64,000 nt of DNA, from NCBI GenBank assembly GCA_023053575.1, contig JAKZAP010000009.1, forward strand, positions 14,365,869-14,429,868. The letters are read 5' to 3'. The notes beneath the pieces were generated by a model. That model was not told the origin of the DNA. It made no database searches and worked only from the letters and a program-made list of their open reading frames with translations. The position numbers were made by a program, and so were the translations under genes. This document shows, in pieces, positions 55,569 through 64,000 of this stretch. This DNA comes from Branchinecta lynchi (taxonomy: Eukaryota > Arthropoda > Branchiopoda > Anostraca > Branchinectidae). Position 1 is the stretch's first letter, and every line of letters begins with the position of its first letter.

Positions 55569-56416
55569 TCTTCGAGCTCTGAGACTCGAATGCTTCGACT
55601 TTTGAAAAATGTTTTATGGTTATTTTGTGACCGTTCCTTAAGCATGTTGCAAGTTCTTCCGACTTATTTTTTTTCTATCCGCCAAAATGGGCGAGTACAT
55701 TACAAAGAAGAAAAGCCTCAAGAATGTTCGAACAATTACAATAATAGGTATTTAGGAGATCACGGCAAGTCGGTTTTCGTTCGAGTTCCAAGATTCAAAC
55801 TTTTGTTCGGCTTTTGAAACATGTTTTATGGTTATTTTGTGACCGTCCGTGAAGCTTGTTGGTTTGCAGGTTCTTCAGACCCGTTTGACCTATAACCGTT
55901 TTTGAGACCGCTTCTTACAGTATTCTTTTTTTTATCTATCCGCCAAATCGGTGAGTACACTCCTAAGAAGACTAGCCACAAGAATGTGCAAACAATTAGA
56001 ACAATAGGGATTTATGAAAATTCTGTGGTCAAGTCGTTTTTTGTTTGAGTTCAACACTCGAACTTCCGTTTTGACTTCTGAAAATGTGTTATATTTGTTT
56101 TAGTGATCGTTCTTGAAGCGCATTGGGTTGCAGATTTTTCTGATGCACCAAAGCTAAATCTCTTTGACACCGCTTTTTACATCCCTTTACTTGAAAGTTT
56201 CTCTGTTTCCTAAGAACAATTCAAGGCGGTTTTTTGTTCGAGCTCTGAGACTCTTGTTTCGACTTCTGAAAATGTTTAAATATTATTTTGTGACCGTTCT
56301 TGAAGCTTATTTGTTTGAAACTTCCCCTAATGCTTCAGATATCTCCGAGACTGCTTCTTACAGTATTGACTCTCCGTCCTGTTTCTCAAGTTTTTTATTT
56401 CGAGTTCTAAGACTAA

Positions 56417-56460
56417 ATTTTCCTCGAGCCCAAGCTTATAAGCTTGGGCTCAAGGAAAAT
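56417..56460. repeat. 44-bp near-perfect palindrome
   Basis: ATTTTCCTCGAGCCCAAGCT is followed at once by its inverse, AAGCTTGGGCTCAAGGAAAAT, with TATA at the centre and one mismatched pair. It lies inside the ~190-bp array but is not part of the usual unit. Confidence 0.9.
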
Positions 56461-56639
56461 AGAAACGCTTTCTCCTGCAACATATTCTTGTGCGGTACGT
56501 TTTCTCTTGAAACGGATTCGCTAAAACGGTTTATAGGAGAAACGCTTTACTAGAAAACTGGCAAATTCTGAAAACTGGCTCATAGGGACGGCAGCGTTGC
56601 ATAGATAAAAAACGTTGCGTTTTACTTTAGAGTGTACTT

Positions 56640-56945
56640 TGAAACATATATTTAAACAGTGTATACAACGGATACGTCAGCTACGATGCTTCATCAGCGA
56701 TATTTCGGCCCTTCTTGGCAAGGGTCCTTGTCAGGCTGTCAATCTTCAGGGTCAATGTCGGGGAAGTAGACAAACCTGTAATAAATAACTGAAGCTTCTG
56801 TCGACTATAAATATCTTCTTGAAAGTAATTTGCCCGAATAGGTTCCTGGCGAGGACCCTTGCCAAGAAGAGCCGAAATATCGCTGATGAAGCATCATAGC
56901 TGGCGTGCCGCATTTATTTGAAATTAAAAATTAAAGTATCCGTCG
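56640..56945. mobile_element. Diverged foldback of the AAGAAGGGCCGAAATAT class
   Basis: CAACGGATACGTCAGCTACG, GATATTTCGGCCCTTCTTGG on the left; GCCAAGAAGAGCCGAAATAT, CGCTGATGAAGCATC on the right. It differs from the main subfamily in using GATGCTTCATCAGCG; a relative is at 6225-6300. Confidence 0.7.
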
Positions 56946-57007
56946 TATACATTTTTTATTTATGAGCTCTAAGACTCCAACTTAGTTTTGCTTCTGAAAA
57001 TGTTCTT

Positions 57008-57384
57008 CACTGTCAGAAGTTTCATAACAGATTGTGCATAACACTTTCAAGAATAACACCTTTTCACTTAGAAATAAAGTGTTATGACCAATTAAGTTTA
57101 TACTACTTCGTGCCTAGATTCTCCAACAACACCTTCAATAGGTAAAAATACGACACTGTCTGAACGACAACAGAAGGATGCGCGGTTTCAACAAATAACA
57201 CTTTGGGATGTTATCTGTTATGTTTCTTTCGTTCCCGTTAGTATTTTTTACCAATTGAAGGTGTTGTTGGAGATCTAGGCACGAAATAGCGTAAACTTAA
57301 CTGGTCATAACACCTTATTTCTAAGTGAAAAGGTGTTATTCTTGAAACTGTTATACGCTATCTGTTATGAAACTTCTGACAGTG
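57008..57384. mobile_element. CACTGTCAGAAGTTTCATA MITE
   Basis: Starts CACTGTCAGAAGTTTCATAA, ends TTATGAAACTTCTGACAGTG. Nearly the whole length is palindromic (TTAGAAATAAGGTGTTATGA-type arms). It inserted into a unit of the ~190-bp array. Confidence 0.88.
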
Positions 57385-57444
57385 TTATAGTTCGAAAAGC
57401 TTGTTTGTTCGAAAGTTCTTATGATTCGTCAGAGCTACTTCTGT

Positions 57445-58150
57445 CCTAAAACCAGGAAGGAATAACGAATATAAAATAAGGAATAACAAATAACTCTTAT
57501 TTATTCTTGCTAAAACGGAGTTCAGCGAAGCAGTGGCTCGAAGATAGCGGAAGTTTTAAACGTCGAAGTTGAAACAGTTCAAACAGTAGGGAATTATGTA
57601 ATTACTGGGCTTAGAGCCAGCACGGAACAAGTGATACTAAGTGATAGTCGAATGTTTCTTGCGACACGATTGGTCGCGTTCTGCTGTTTGTATATAGTCG
57701 ATAAGTTACGCTATCATGATTTGTGATTTTTCAATAAATATCGTTCGGAATTTTCACCGTTTGTTCTAATGAGACAGAAAAGAACCCGTATGGAGATTTC
57801 CCGCTTAAAATCGACCCAGACGAAATGAAACCGAAGTCGAGCTAGGTTATTTAACCTGAAAACTGCAGCTTCAGGTTATGTTCTTCCTCGGGTCGCCCGG
57901 TAGATGGGTCTCGGGCAGAGCCAAGCCAGAAACTAGCCTGAAATCGGGTCGAAATCTGAGCGGAGTTCATAAGTTTTATTCATCGCAGTTTGGTTCATAA
58001 GAAGTATTTTTCCCAGCGCAGGCGCCGAATTTGACCTCTACGTCAAACATAATCACTAAAATTTAAATATGTGTATATTCAATCAGTTGGTGATTTCAGT
58101 AATAGTTATAACACAAATCGTGAAATATGCCATCGGCCTCTGCAAACTAA
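57445..58150. other. No gene recognised
   Basis: Apart from a short AATAACGAATATAAAATAAG run near 57460 I find no repeat with ends and no coding domain. Confidence 0.35.
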
Positions 58151-58154
58151 AAAC

Positions 58155-58605
58155 AATAGTTGCGTTTTTGCAGATACCATGGTGTATGTTACCACGGTAA
58201 CTGGATCTGCAATTTGTCGTTTGTGCAGTTACCGTGGTATCTGGTATACGGTTGCTCTGCAAAAACGACAATTGCCGAAACTGCGCTTTTCGTAGTCATC
58301 CCAAAAGAAAAACTGAATTCCAGTCACGTCACAAGTGCCAAACTTCTTTCCAACCAATTTGACAAAATTGATGAAAGTGAGATGACTTTTTCAGATACCA
58401 CGATCAGTTACCACGGTCCTACCGTGATATCTGAATAACATATAGCACGATAACTGGCCAGATACCACGATAACTGGTCAGATACAACGATAACTGGCCA
58501 GATACGACGATAACTGCAAAAAGGCAACCGTGGTATCAGATACCACGATGACTGCGAAAACGACTTTAGACCGTGGTATCAGATACCATGGTATGCAAAA
58601 ACGCC
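58155..58605. mobile_element. Palindromic AGATACCACGG element, copy 2
   Basis: Left GTTTTTGCAGATACCATGGT, right ACCATGGTATGCAAAAACGC. The interior has a 17-18 bp tandem repeat, GATAACTGGCCAGATACCAC, four units at 58445-58512. Uninterrupted relative of 18206-18710. Confidence 0.75.
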
Positions 58606-58748
58606 ACTAATATATACTATGAACTCTTTTCGTCTGGGTCAATTTCATGCGGGAAATTTCCGTATGGGAAAGCTGCCTTGTGATGTTCTCAAGTCGGATA
58701 TAAACTACCTCTCAGAGTATCAACATCGAGACAATATCAGAAAGGTTC

Positions 58749-59036
58749 ATCTGGGCCAGAGCAAAATAACTCTAGAGAGTAATCCGAAGACCTACCCTTC
58801 CCATGCATACAAAATGGGCCTCCGTCGCGGCGCCGCCCACTTCGCTTCACGAGAGAAGCTTCAGCAAACTGTTCGTGTGTGCAGTGGCGGACGTAGAAAA
58901 TAGAAAGCCAGCGCTCGTGGTTGAGCTTCAGTAGGGATGTTCGTGTCCTCTAGCGGAGTTAGCGTCGCTGCGGTTTGACTGTGTGTCACTTTTTCATAGT
59001 TCGCGCTCTCTAGAGTTATTTTGCTCTGATCTGGGC
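58749..59036. mobile_element. hAT-type MITE with 8-bp duplication ATCTGGGC
   Basis: Element 58757-59028 (272 bp). Perfect ATCTGGGC duplications are at 58749-58756 and 59029-59036. Ends CAGAGCAAAATAACTCTAGA and, inverted, CAGAGCAAAATAACTCTAGA (identical). It gives the defining termini for the family at 4377 and 39103. The frame at 58619-58903 runs into this element and is not supported as a gene. Confidence 0.93.
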
Positions 59037-59251
59037 CACTGAAAGTGAAAATCGAATAACCTCATCGGTTTCCCTCATATGCTGTTTACTGTGTATGTTC
59101 CTGTATCTTGACTCCTTTACAACAAGGCTTGTTTGCAAATACTCTTGATGACTATCTCTCCTTGCCGATCCAAAATCTCCAGCCTCTCCGGGTATCGAGC
59201 GGAAGAAAGGCAGAAGTGGTGTTACAGCTGCTGCCAAAGATCGCGGTGATC

Positions 59252-59273
59252 TTTTTTTTTTTTTTTTTTTTTT
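59252..59273. repeat. Poly-T (22 bp)
   Basis: A T homopolymer; it could be the tail of a minus-strand retroposed sequence, but no such element is recognisable beside it. Confidence 0.6.
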
Positions 59274-59569
59274 CAGCTCGGATATTTCTATTTATCGACT
59301 CAAATAGGACTTGGCTCTCTAACACGTTAAAAGCTCGTTTTGAAGGTTTCGAATCAGGAGTATAGTTTTCACGGCCCAAATTCTTTTTGCTACCACCCAG
59401 AAGAGGGATCGCGGTGTTTGATTGACACAGGATTTGAGTCGTTGAGTTTGAGTCGTACGGACACGCTTACTCCTTCTTCCTGAGGATCGCTGGCGGCTTT
59501 TGGACTTGGTCATATAGAGTATTAGCAACGGCTTTGGCTGTCTAAGCTTTTGTCGATTTTCTCAGTTGC

Positions 59570-59626
59570 AGTCTTTAGCTACCTTTGATGGGGATCACGC
59601 TGTAGACGGTTATCTGCGAGAAGTTT
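59570..59626. repeat. GCGAGGGG repeat family, left half
   Basis: AGCTACCTTTGATGGGGATC and GGTTATCTGCGAGAAGTTTT match 32160-32215. The rest of the same copy resumes at 61040 after element E5. Confidence 0.7.
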
Positions 59627-61041
59627 TTGGGATCCCAAAACGTAAGTGGAGGGATACCTATGACATCGCAAAAGTTGTCCGTCTGTCCGTCCGTCCGTCT
59701 GTCCGTCCGTCTGTAAGCACGATAACTCTCGAAGGGAATGAGATATTTTGATGAAACTTGGTGAGAAGGTTCGTTGGGTCGTCGGACCAGTCAAGTTCGT
59801 AGATGGGCTTTGTAGCTCTACATTTAGGGGTGGGGGAGGGGATTGAAATTAAGGGACAAACAAAATATTTTGAAACAGCTAATGTGATAGTCGATTATGG
59901 GGTAAGAAGACATGCTGAACACGATGGTGAAAACCATTTTGTCATCGGACAAGTAGTTCGCCCGGAATCCGGCCAAAACCTGAAAGTTTGTTGAAAGTAA
60001 AAGTTTTATTTGGAGTTGATTACATGTTCGATTTAGGGGTAGGAAGACATGCTGAAGACGATGGTGAAAATTATTTTCTCGACGGACAAGTATTTCGTCC
60101 GGAATCCGGCCCAAACCGGAAAGTTTGTTGAAAGTAAAAGTTTTATTTGAAATTGATTAGATGTTCGATTTAGGGGTAGGAAGACATGCTGAAGACGATG
60201 GTGAAAACTATTTTCTCGATGGACAAGTATTTCGCCCGGAATCCGGCCCAAACCGGAAAGTTTGTTGAAAGTAAAAGTTTTATTTGAAGTTGATTAAATG
60301 TTCGATTTAGAGGTAGCGAGAAATGCTGAAGACGATGGTGAAAACTATTTTCTCGACGGACAAGTATTTCGACCGGAATCCGGCCCAAACCGGAAAGTTT
60401 GTCAAAATTAAAAGTTTAATTTGGAGTTGTTCGATTTAGGGCAAGAAGACATGCTGAACACTTATGTGAAAACAAGTTTCTACCCGGACATGTAGTTCGT
60501 CCGGAATCCGGCCAAAACCGGAAAACTGTTGGAAGTCAAAGTTTTATTTCTAGTTGATTAGATAAGCGATTTAGGGGTAAGAAGAGATGCTGAGTCCCTG
60601 TGTGACAATCGTATTTTACCCGGTCATATAGTTCGACCGGAATCCGGCTTGAATCGGAAAATTTGTTATAAGCTAAATTTCTATTTGAAGTTGATTAGAT
60701 GTTCATTACTGGGGAAAGAAGATACCGTGATTTCGTCTTTGAGCTTTCTTTTTTCGCCGGACAAGTAGTTCTGGAGTTCGGCCGGAACCGGGAAATTGGC
60801 AGAAGTGGCAGGAAGTTTTCGTCAAAACAGATATGACTTATAGGAGTAAACACACATGCTGAATCCAAATCTGAACTTGGTTTTCTCAGGTGATTAGCTA
60901 TTTGGCCTTAATCTGTTTCTGAATTTTAATTGTAAAAATGTTCAAGGAGTCTGGCGAAGACTGGATCTGGCTAAGACAAGACCCAGTTGTCTGGATCAGA
61001 TATTGAATTTTTGGGATCCCATCGAAACCTTTGGTCTTGTT
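59624..61041 (+). mobile_element. ~137-bp-repeat element E5, complete ends
   Basis: Starts TTTTTGGGATCCCAAAACG and ends ATCGAAACCTTTGGTCTTGT-T. Unit cores (CCGGAATCCGG) lie at 59959, 60095, 60232 and 60369, spacings 136-137, then diverged units at about 60497, 60632 and 60765. Unlike E4 most units are in near-perfect register. It sits inside a GCGAGGGG repeat, so both edges are defined by an empty-site comparison. Confidence 0.88.
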
Positions 61042-61222
61042 CCTTTACAAAAACCAGTTACGTAAATTGTTTCCCTGTTTTCGCTATAAGTCAACCGGTC
61101 TCGGAAAAGGCTTATACAGCCAAAACCGTGGGTTATTTGTTGAAACCATAGCCTTTTCAAAGTATTCAAATATTTTAAGACACTAGAAGCTGAAGAGTAA
61201 ATAGTGCGAGGGGTCCTGTAAG
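61042..61222. repeat. GCGAGGGG repeat family, right half
   Basis: AAACCAGTTACGTAAATTGT, ACAGCCAAAACCGTGGGTTA and AATAGTGCGAGGGGTCCTGT continue the copy begun at 59570. Confidence 0.75.
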
Positions 61223-61249
61223 TTTTTTTCCCCCTTTTCACTATTTACT

Positions 61250-61985
61250 CTATCATTCTACTATTAAGCGGAAAATTTGAATCTGAATACGACCGCGGCT
61301 TTTCGCACTTATTTTTCGTAAATCGTTTTTGTCAAGCGTACGACACAGGTACAAGCGTATAGAGGCCCCACAGTCCGACAGGGAAACTCCACTATATGAA
61401 AACTGATTATTCGTGAATAGCAGAGCAACGGAGTAACGCATTTTTATCGAGTCTCCAAGCCTATATAACTGAACAAGTGCCTAGTTTGCCAAGTTTGTCC
61501 TATCTCAGCCTTTTCTGTTAACTTTAAAGTTTAACTGAAAAGCAAACTTATTTTTGTATCATTTAGTTGAATAATTAATTAATTAGATTCTGCTAAGAGA
61601 TTTTTTGATTTTCCACTATCTGCTCTAGTAGTGAGGTTCAGAATGTCTACGGCTGTCCCCACAGCGCAAATTCTACTATGACGCGGAGTATTTGAATCTG
61701 AACACAAACGCGGCTTTTCAGTGGGCGGTGATAAGCTTGGTGAAGACTGCTTAGTGCCTGAAAAAAAAAATTACATTAATTTTTTCGTCAAGCATACGGC
61801 ACAGGTAGTACCGCAAATCTGACAGGGAAATTCCACTATTTCAAAATTGATTATTCGTGAATAGTGGAGCAACGAAGTAACACATTTTCATCGCGTCTTC
61901 AAGCCTCCTTAAGTGAATAGGTGAGGCGTGACAACACTGTCCAATCTCTGCCCTTTTCAGTTGAACTTTAAGCGTACCTTCCCGC
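61250..61985. repeat. ACGCGGCTTTTCAGT repeat family, two tandem copies
   Basis: Copy 1 (about 61250-61540) and copy 2 (about 61660-61985) share ACTATTAAGCGG/ACTATGACGCGG, ACACAAACGCGGCTTTT, TTATTCGTGAATAG and CAAGCCT blocks. Copy 2 is closer to 28805-29275. Confidence 0.7.
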
Positions 61986-62319
61986 AACATACCAATACTT
62001 AAATTTACCAAGGAATGCAGATAATGTATTTAGTTAGCCTAGAGCTCGAAGTCATGATTTTCTTTCGTGTTAACATAACTAACTACAGTTTGTTCTTGTC
62101 GATGTCTCTAATCAGTTTTCACAAGATGTGATACACTGCCATCTAACGATACTGAATAATACTGGTTTACAAGTACCTAGATGGCATCCAAGCTGTCGGA
62201 TGTGTCCCGATTGGTTGAACCGTATAACTAAGATGCAAATAAAAGCGAAATCTCGCAGTGGCGAAACTAGGTGGGAGGGGGAGGGGAAATCCTGTTGGCA
62301 ATTCGCACCGACAAACGCT

Positions 62320-62533
62320 TCTATCATACCGTTTCTGATACCGGTCGGTAAAACAGGAAACTTCCTGTTGGGAAATAGGCAGCGTTTCTCGGTGCGGAGA
62401 CAGTGCGATTTTAGGTACCGATAATAGTTCTGACGAACACTTTCCTCATTTCGTTTCCGATACCGACGAAAGCTCTGTCGGTAAATCATGAAACTTATTG
62501 TAGGGAAATTGCCTGTTCTGTTCACGGATACCA
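62320..62533. repeat. CCGACAGAAGCTCTGTCGG repeats, left block
   Basis: About two ~115-bp units with GATACCGACGAAAGCTCTGT-CGGTAAATCA and GGCAGCGTTTCTCGGTGCGG. The block continues at 63480 after element E6. Confidence 0.7.
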
Positions 62534-63478
62534 TTTTGAAGGATACCTATGACATCGTAAAGTTATGACACCGTCCGTCCGTCTGTTAGCACGATAACTC
62601 TCGAAGGGGTTGAGATATTTTGATCAAACTTGGCATGAGGACTCTTTAGCTCAAAGTACAGGTCAAGTTCGAAGATGGGCTATGTAGCTCTATATTTAGG
62701 GGTGGTTTAAATATTTTTAAAAAGCTAATAAAATAGTTGAATTGGGGGTAAGGAGACATGCTGAATCCCAATATGAAATTTATTTTCTCGCCGGACAAAT
62801 AGTTCACCCGGAATCCGGCGAAAACCGGAATATTTGTGAAAAGTAATATGAAGTTGATCAAAGGTTCGATTTAGGGGCAAGGAAACGTGCTGAGTCCGAA
62901 TATGAAAATTATGTTCTCGCCGGACAATTACTTCGGCCGGAATCCGGCCAAAACCGGAGAATTTGTTTAAAGTAAAAGTTTTATTGAAATTTGATAAGAT
63001 GTTTGATTTGCGGGTTAGTAGACATGCTAACCATTTTCTCACCGGACGTATAGATCGCTCGGAATCCGGCTAAAACCGGAAAATTTGTTAAGAGTAAAAG
63101 TTTAATGGGAAGTTGATTATAGGTTGGATGTATTATAGGGGTAAGGAGACATGCTGAATCCGTTTTTGAGCTTTATTTTTTCGCCGGACAAGTAGTTCCG
63201 GAATTCCGCCGAAACCGGAAAATTGGCTGAAGTAAGGCAGGAAGTTTCAATCTGCTTCGTCAAAATAGATATGACTTAAAGGGGTAAACACACATGCTGA
63301 ATCCATATCTGAACTTGGTTTTCTCATATGATTAGCTATTTTGCCTTAATCTTTTTATAAATTTTAATAGTAAAAGGGTTCAAGGAGTCTGGCGAAGACT
63401 GGATCTGGCGAAGACAAGACCCAATTGTCTGGATCAAATTTGAACTTTTGGGATCCCATCGAAACCTTTGGTCTTGTT
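62534..63478 (+). mobile_element. ~137-bp-repeat element E6, 5' end shortened
   Basis: Begins within GGATACCTATGACATCGTAA (the GGGATCCC start is missing), has a short GTCCGTC run, about four units (cores near 62805, 62937, 63058 and 63190), and ends GGGATCCCATCGAAACCTTT, GGTCTTGTT. It interrupts the CCGACAGAAGCTCTGTCGG repeat. Confidence 0.82.
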
Positions 63479-63479
63479 A

Positions 63480-63725
63480 GTACCCACAAGAGCTCTTTAG
63501 GTAAATCAGAGGACTTCTTGTTTGGGAATCGGCAGCGTTTGTCGGTGCCGAGACGGTGTGGATTCCGTTTTCAGTACCGACAACAGTTCTGATTAAACAC
63601 TTTTTTTTATACCATTTCTGATACCGACAGAAGCTCTGTCGGTAATCAGAAAGCTTCTTGACTAGAAATCAGAATTTTTTTGTCGGTGCGGAGATGACAC
63701 GGTAAATCAAGCCGATGACCGGGTC
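63480..63725. repeat. CCGACAGAAGCTCTGTCGG repeats, right block
   Basis: TCGGCAGCGTTTGTCGGTGC, ACCGACAACAGTTCTGAT and ACCGACAGAAGCTCTGTCGG continue the array from 62320-62533. The CCGACAGAAGCTCTGTCGG core is itself a hairpin. Confidence 0.7.
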
Positions 63726-64000
63726 GAGACCCTGATACCTGTTCTTTTTCATTGTCCGGTACAATGACTAGAACAAGTGTTGTCTGTAAAATGGGAACTC
63801 TCTTTTTCGGTCTGTTTACATCCGGAATCGATACAAATCTTGTCGTTAAACTCAGAATTTGTGAATCAGTGCGAGACTTTTTGATGTGGTTACTGGAATA
63901 TTTGTTAGTAATTCCGAAAATGCACTCATCAAACACTTCTTCATTCCTTTCTGTTCCTTGACGGTAAACCAACCACACCGGCAAACGTGTTTCTCGAATT
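63726..64000. other. Window end, nothing recognised
   Basis: Frames on both strands reach the end region but neither contains a recognisable domain. Confidence 0.35.

Larger units (their letters stand above)
54280..57440. repeat. ~190-bp tandem array, about ten units, interrupted
   Basis: Units share GAGCTCTGAGACCAAAACTA, GACTTCTGAAAATGTTC, GGTTATTTTGTGACCGTTCT, AAAGCTTG and TTCTGACCCATCAGA. The GTGACCGTTCT core recurs near 54440, 54855, 55040, 55240, 55622, 55835 and 56288, with diverged copies between. Three transposons sit within it (55312-55568, 56640-56945, 57008-57384). Confidence 0.85.

Noticed and set aside
58619..58903. 94-residue + strand gene
   Set aside because: The frame runs into the hAT MITE at 58757 and has no recognisable domain.

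Overview
This is a metazoan nuclear genomic window, about 40% GC. The evidence is a split gene with consensus GT-AG introns, nuclear-type tRNA genes, a tRNA-derived SINE, non-LTR retrotransposon ends, and a very dense load of short inverted-repeat DNA transposons. I cannot name the species. The repeats and the FGFRL1-type receptor suggest a marine or other non-insect invertebrate, but that is inference.

The one host protein gene I can support lies on the + strand at 31689-51148. I joined nine coding exons by hand; every splice phase agrees (1-0-1-0-1-0-2-1). The product is 542 residues: a signal peptide, three immunoglobulin domains, one membrane span and a short cytoplasmic tail with no kinase. 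It matches fibroblast growth factor receptor-like 1 (FGFRL1), a co-receptor or decoy that binds FGF and heparan sulfate. Its eight introns (0.86-4.1 kb) are packed with nested mobile elements, but no coding exon is interrupted.

Layout. 0-1.5 kb: four copies of a ~315-bp tandem repeat. 1.6-9.3 kb: sparse DNA with a hAT-type MITE carrying a nested foldback, and several short tandem arrays. 9.6-10.6 kb: first of a family of elements built from ~137-bp tandem repeats. 11-13 kb: palindromic MITEs. 16.0 and 17.7 kb: tRNA-Glu(TTC) and tRNA-Lys(CTT); a local duplication has copied the 3' end of the latter. 18.8-20.0 and 25.4-27.0 kb: a dispersed segmental duplication. 20.3-22.4 kb: a complete-ended hAT transposon with a perfect 8-bp target duplication and an internally deleted transposase. 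22.8-24.0 kb: LINE remnants. 24.5-31.5 kb: foldbacks, a 299-bp tandem duplication and SINEs. 31.7-51.1 kb: FGFRL1-like gene. 51.3-63.5 kb: three more ~137-bp-repeat elements, a ~190-bp tandem array broken by insertions, and a hAT MITE with a perfect 8-bp target duplication.

Most open frames outside the receptor are chance frames in repeats. The most unusual material is the set of repeat families with defined ends, several of whose insertion sites can be read directly from uninterrupted copies elsewhere in the window.
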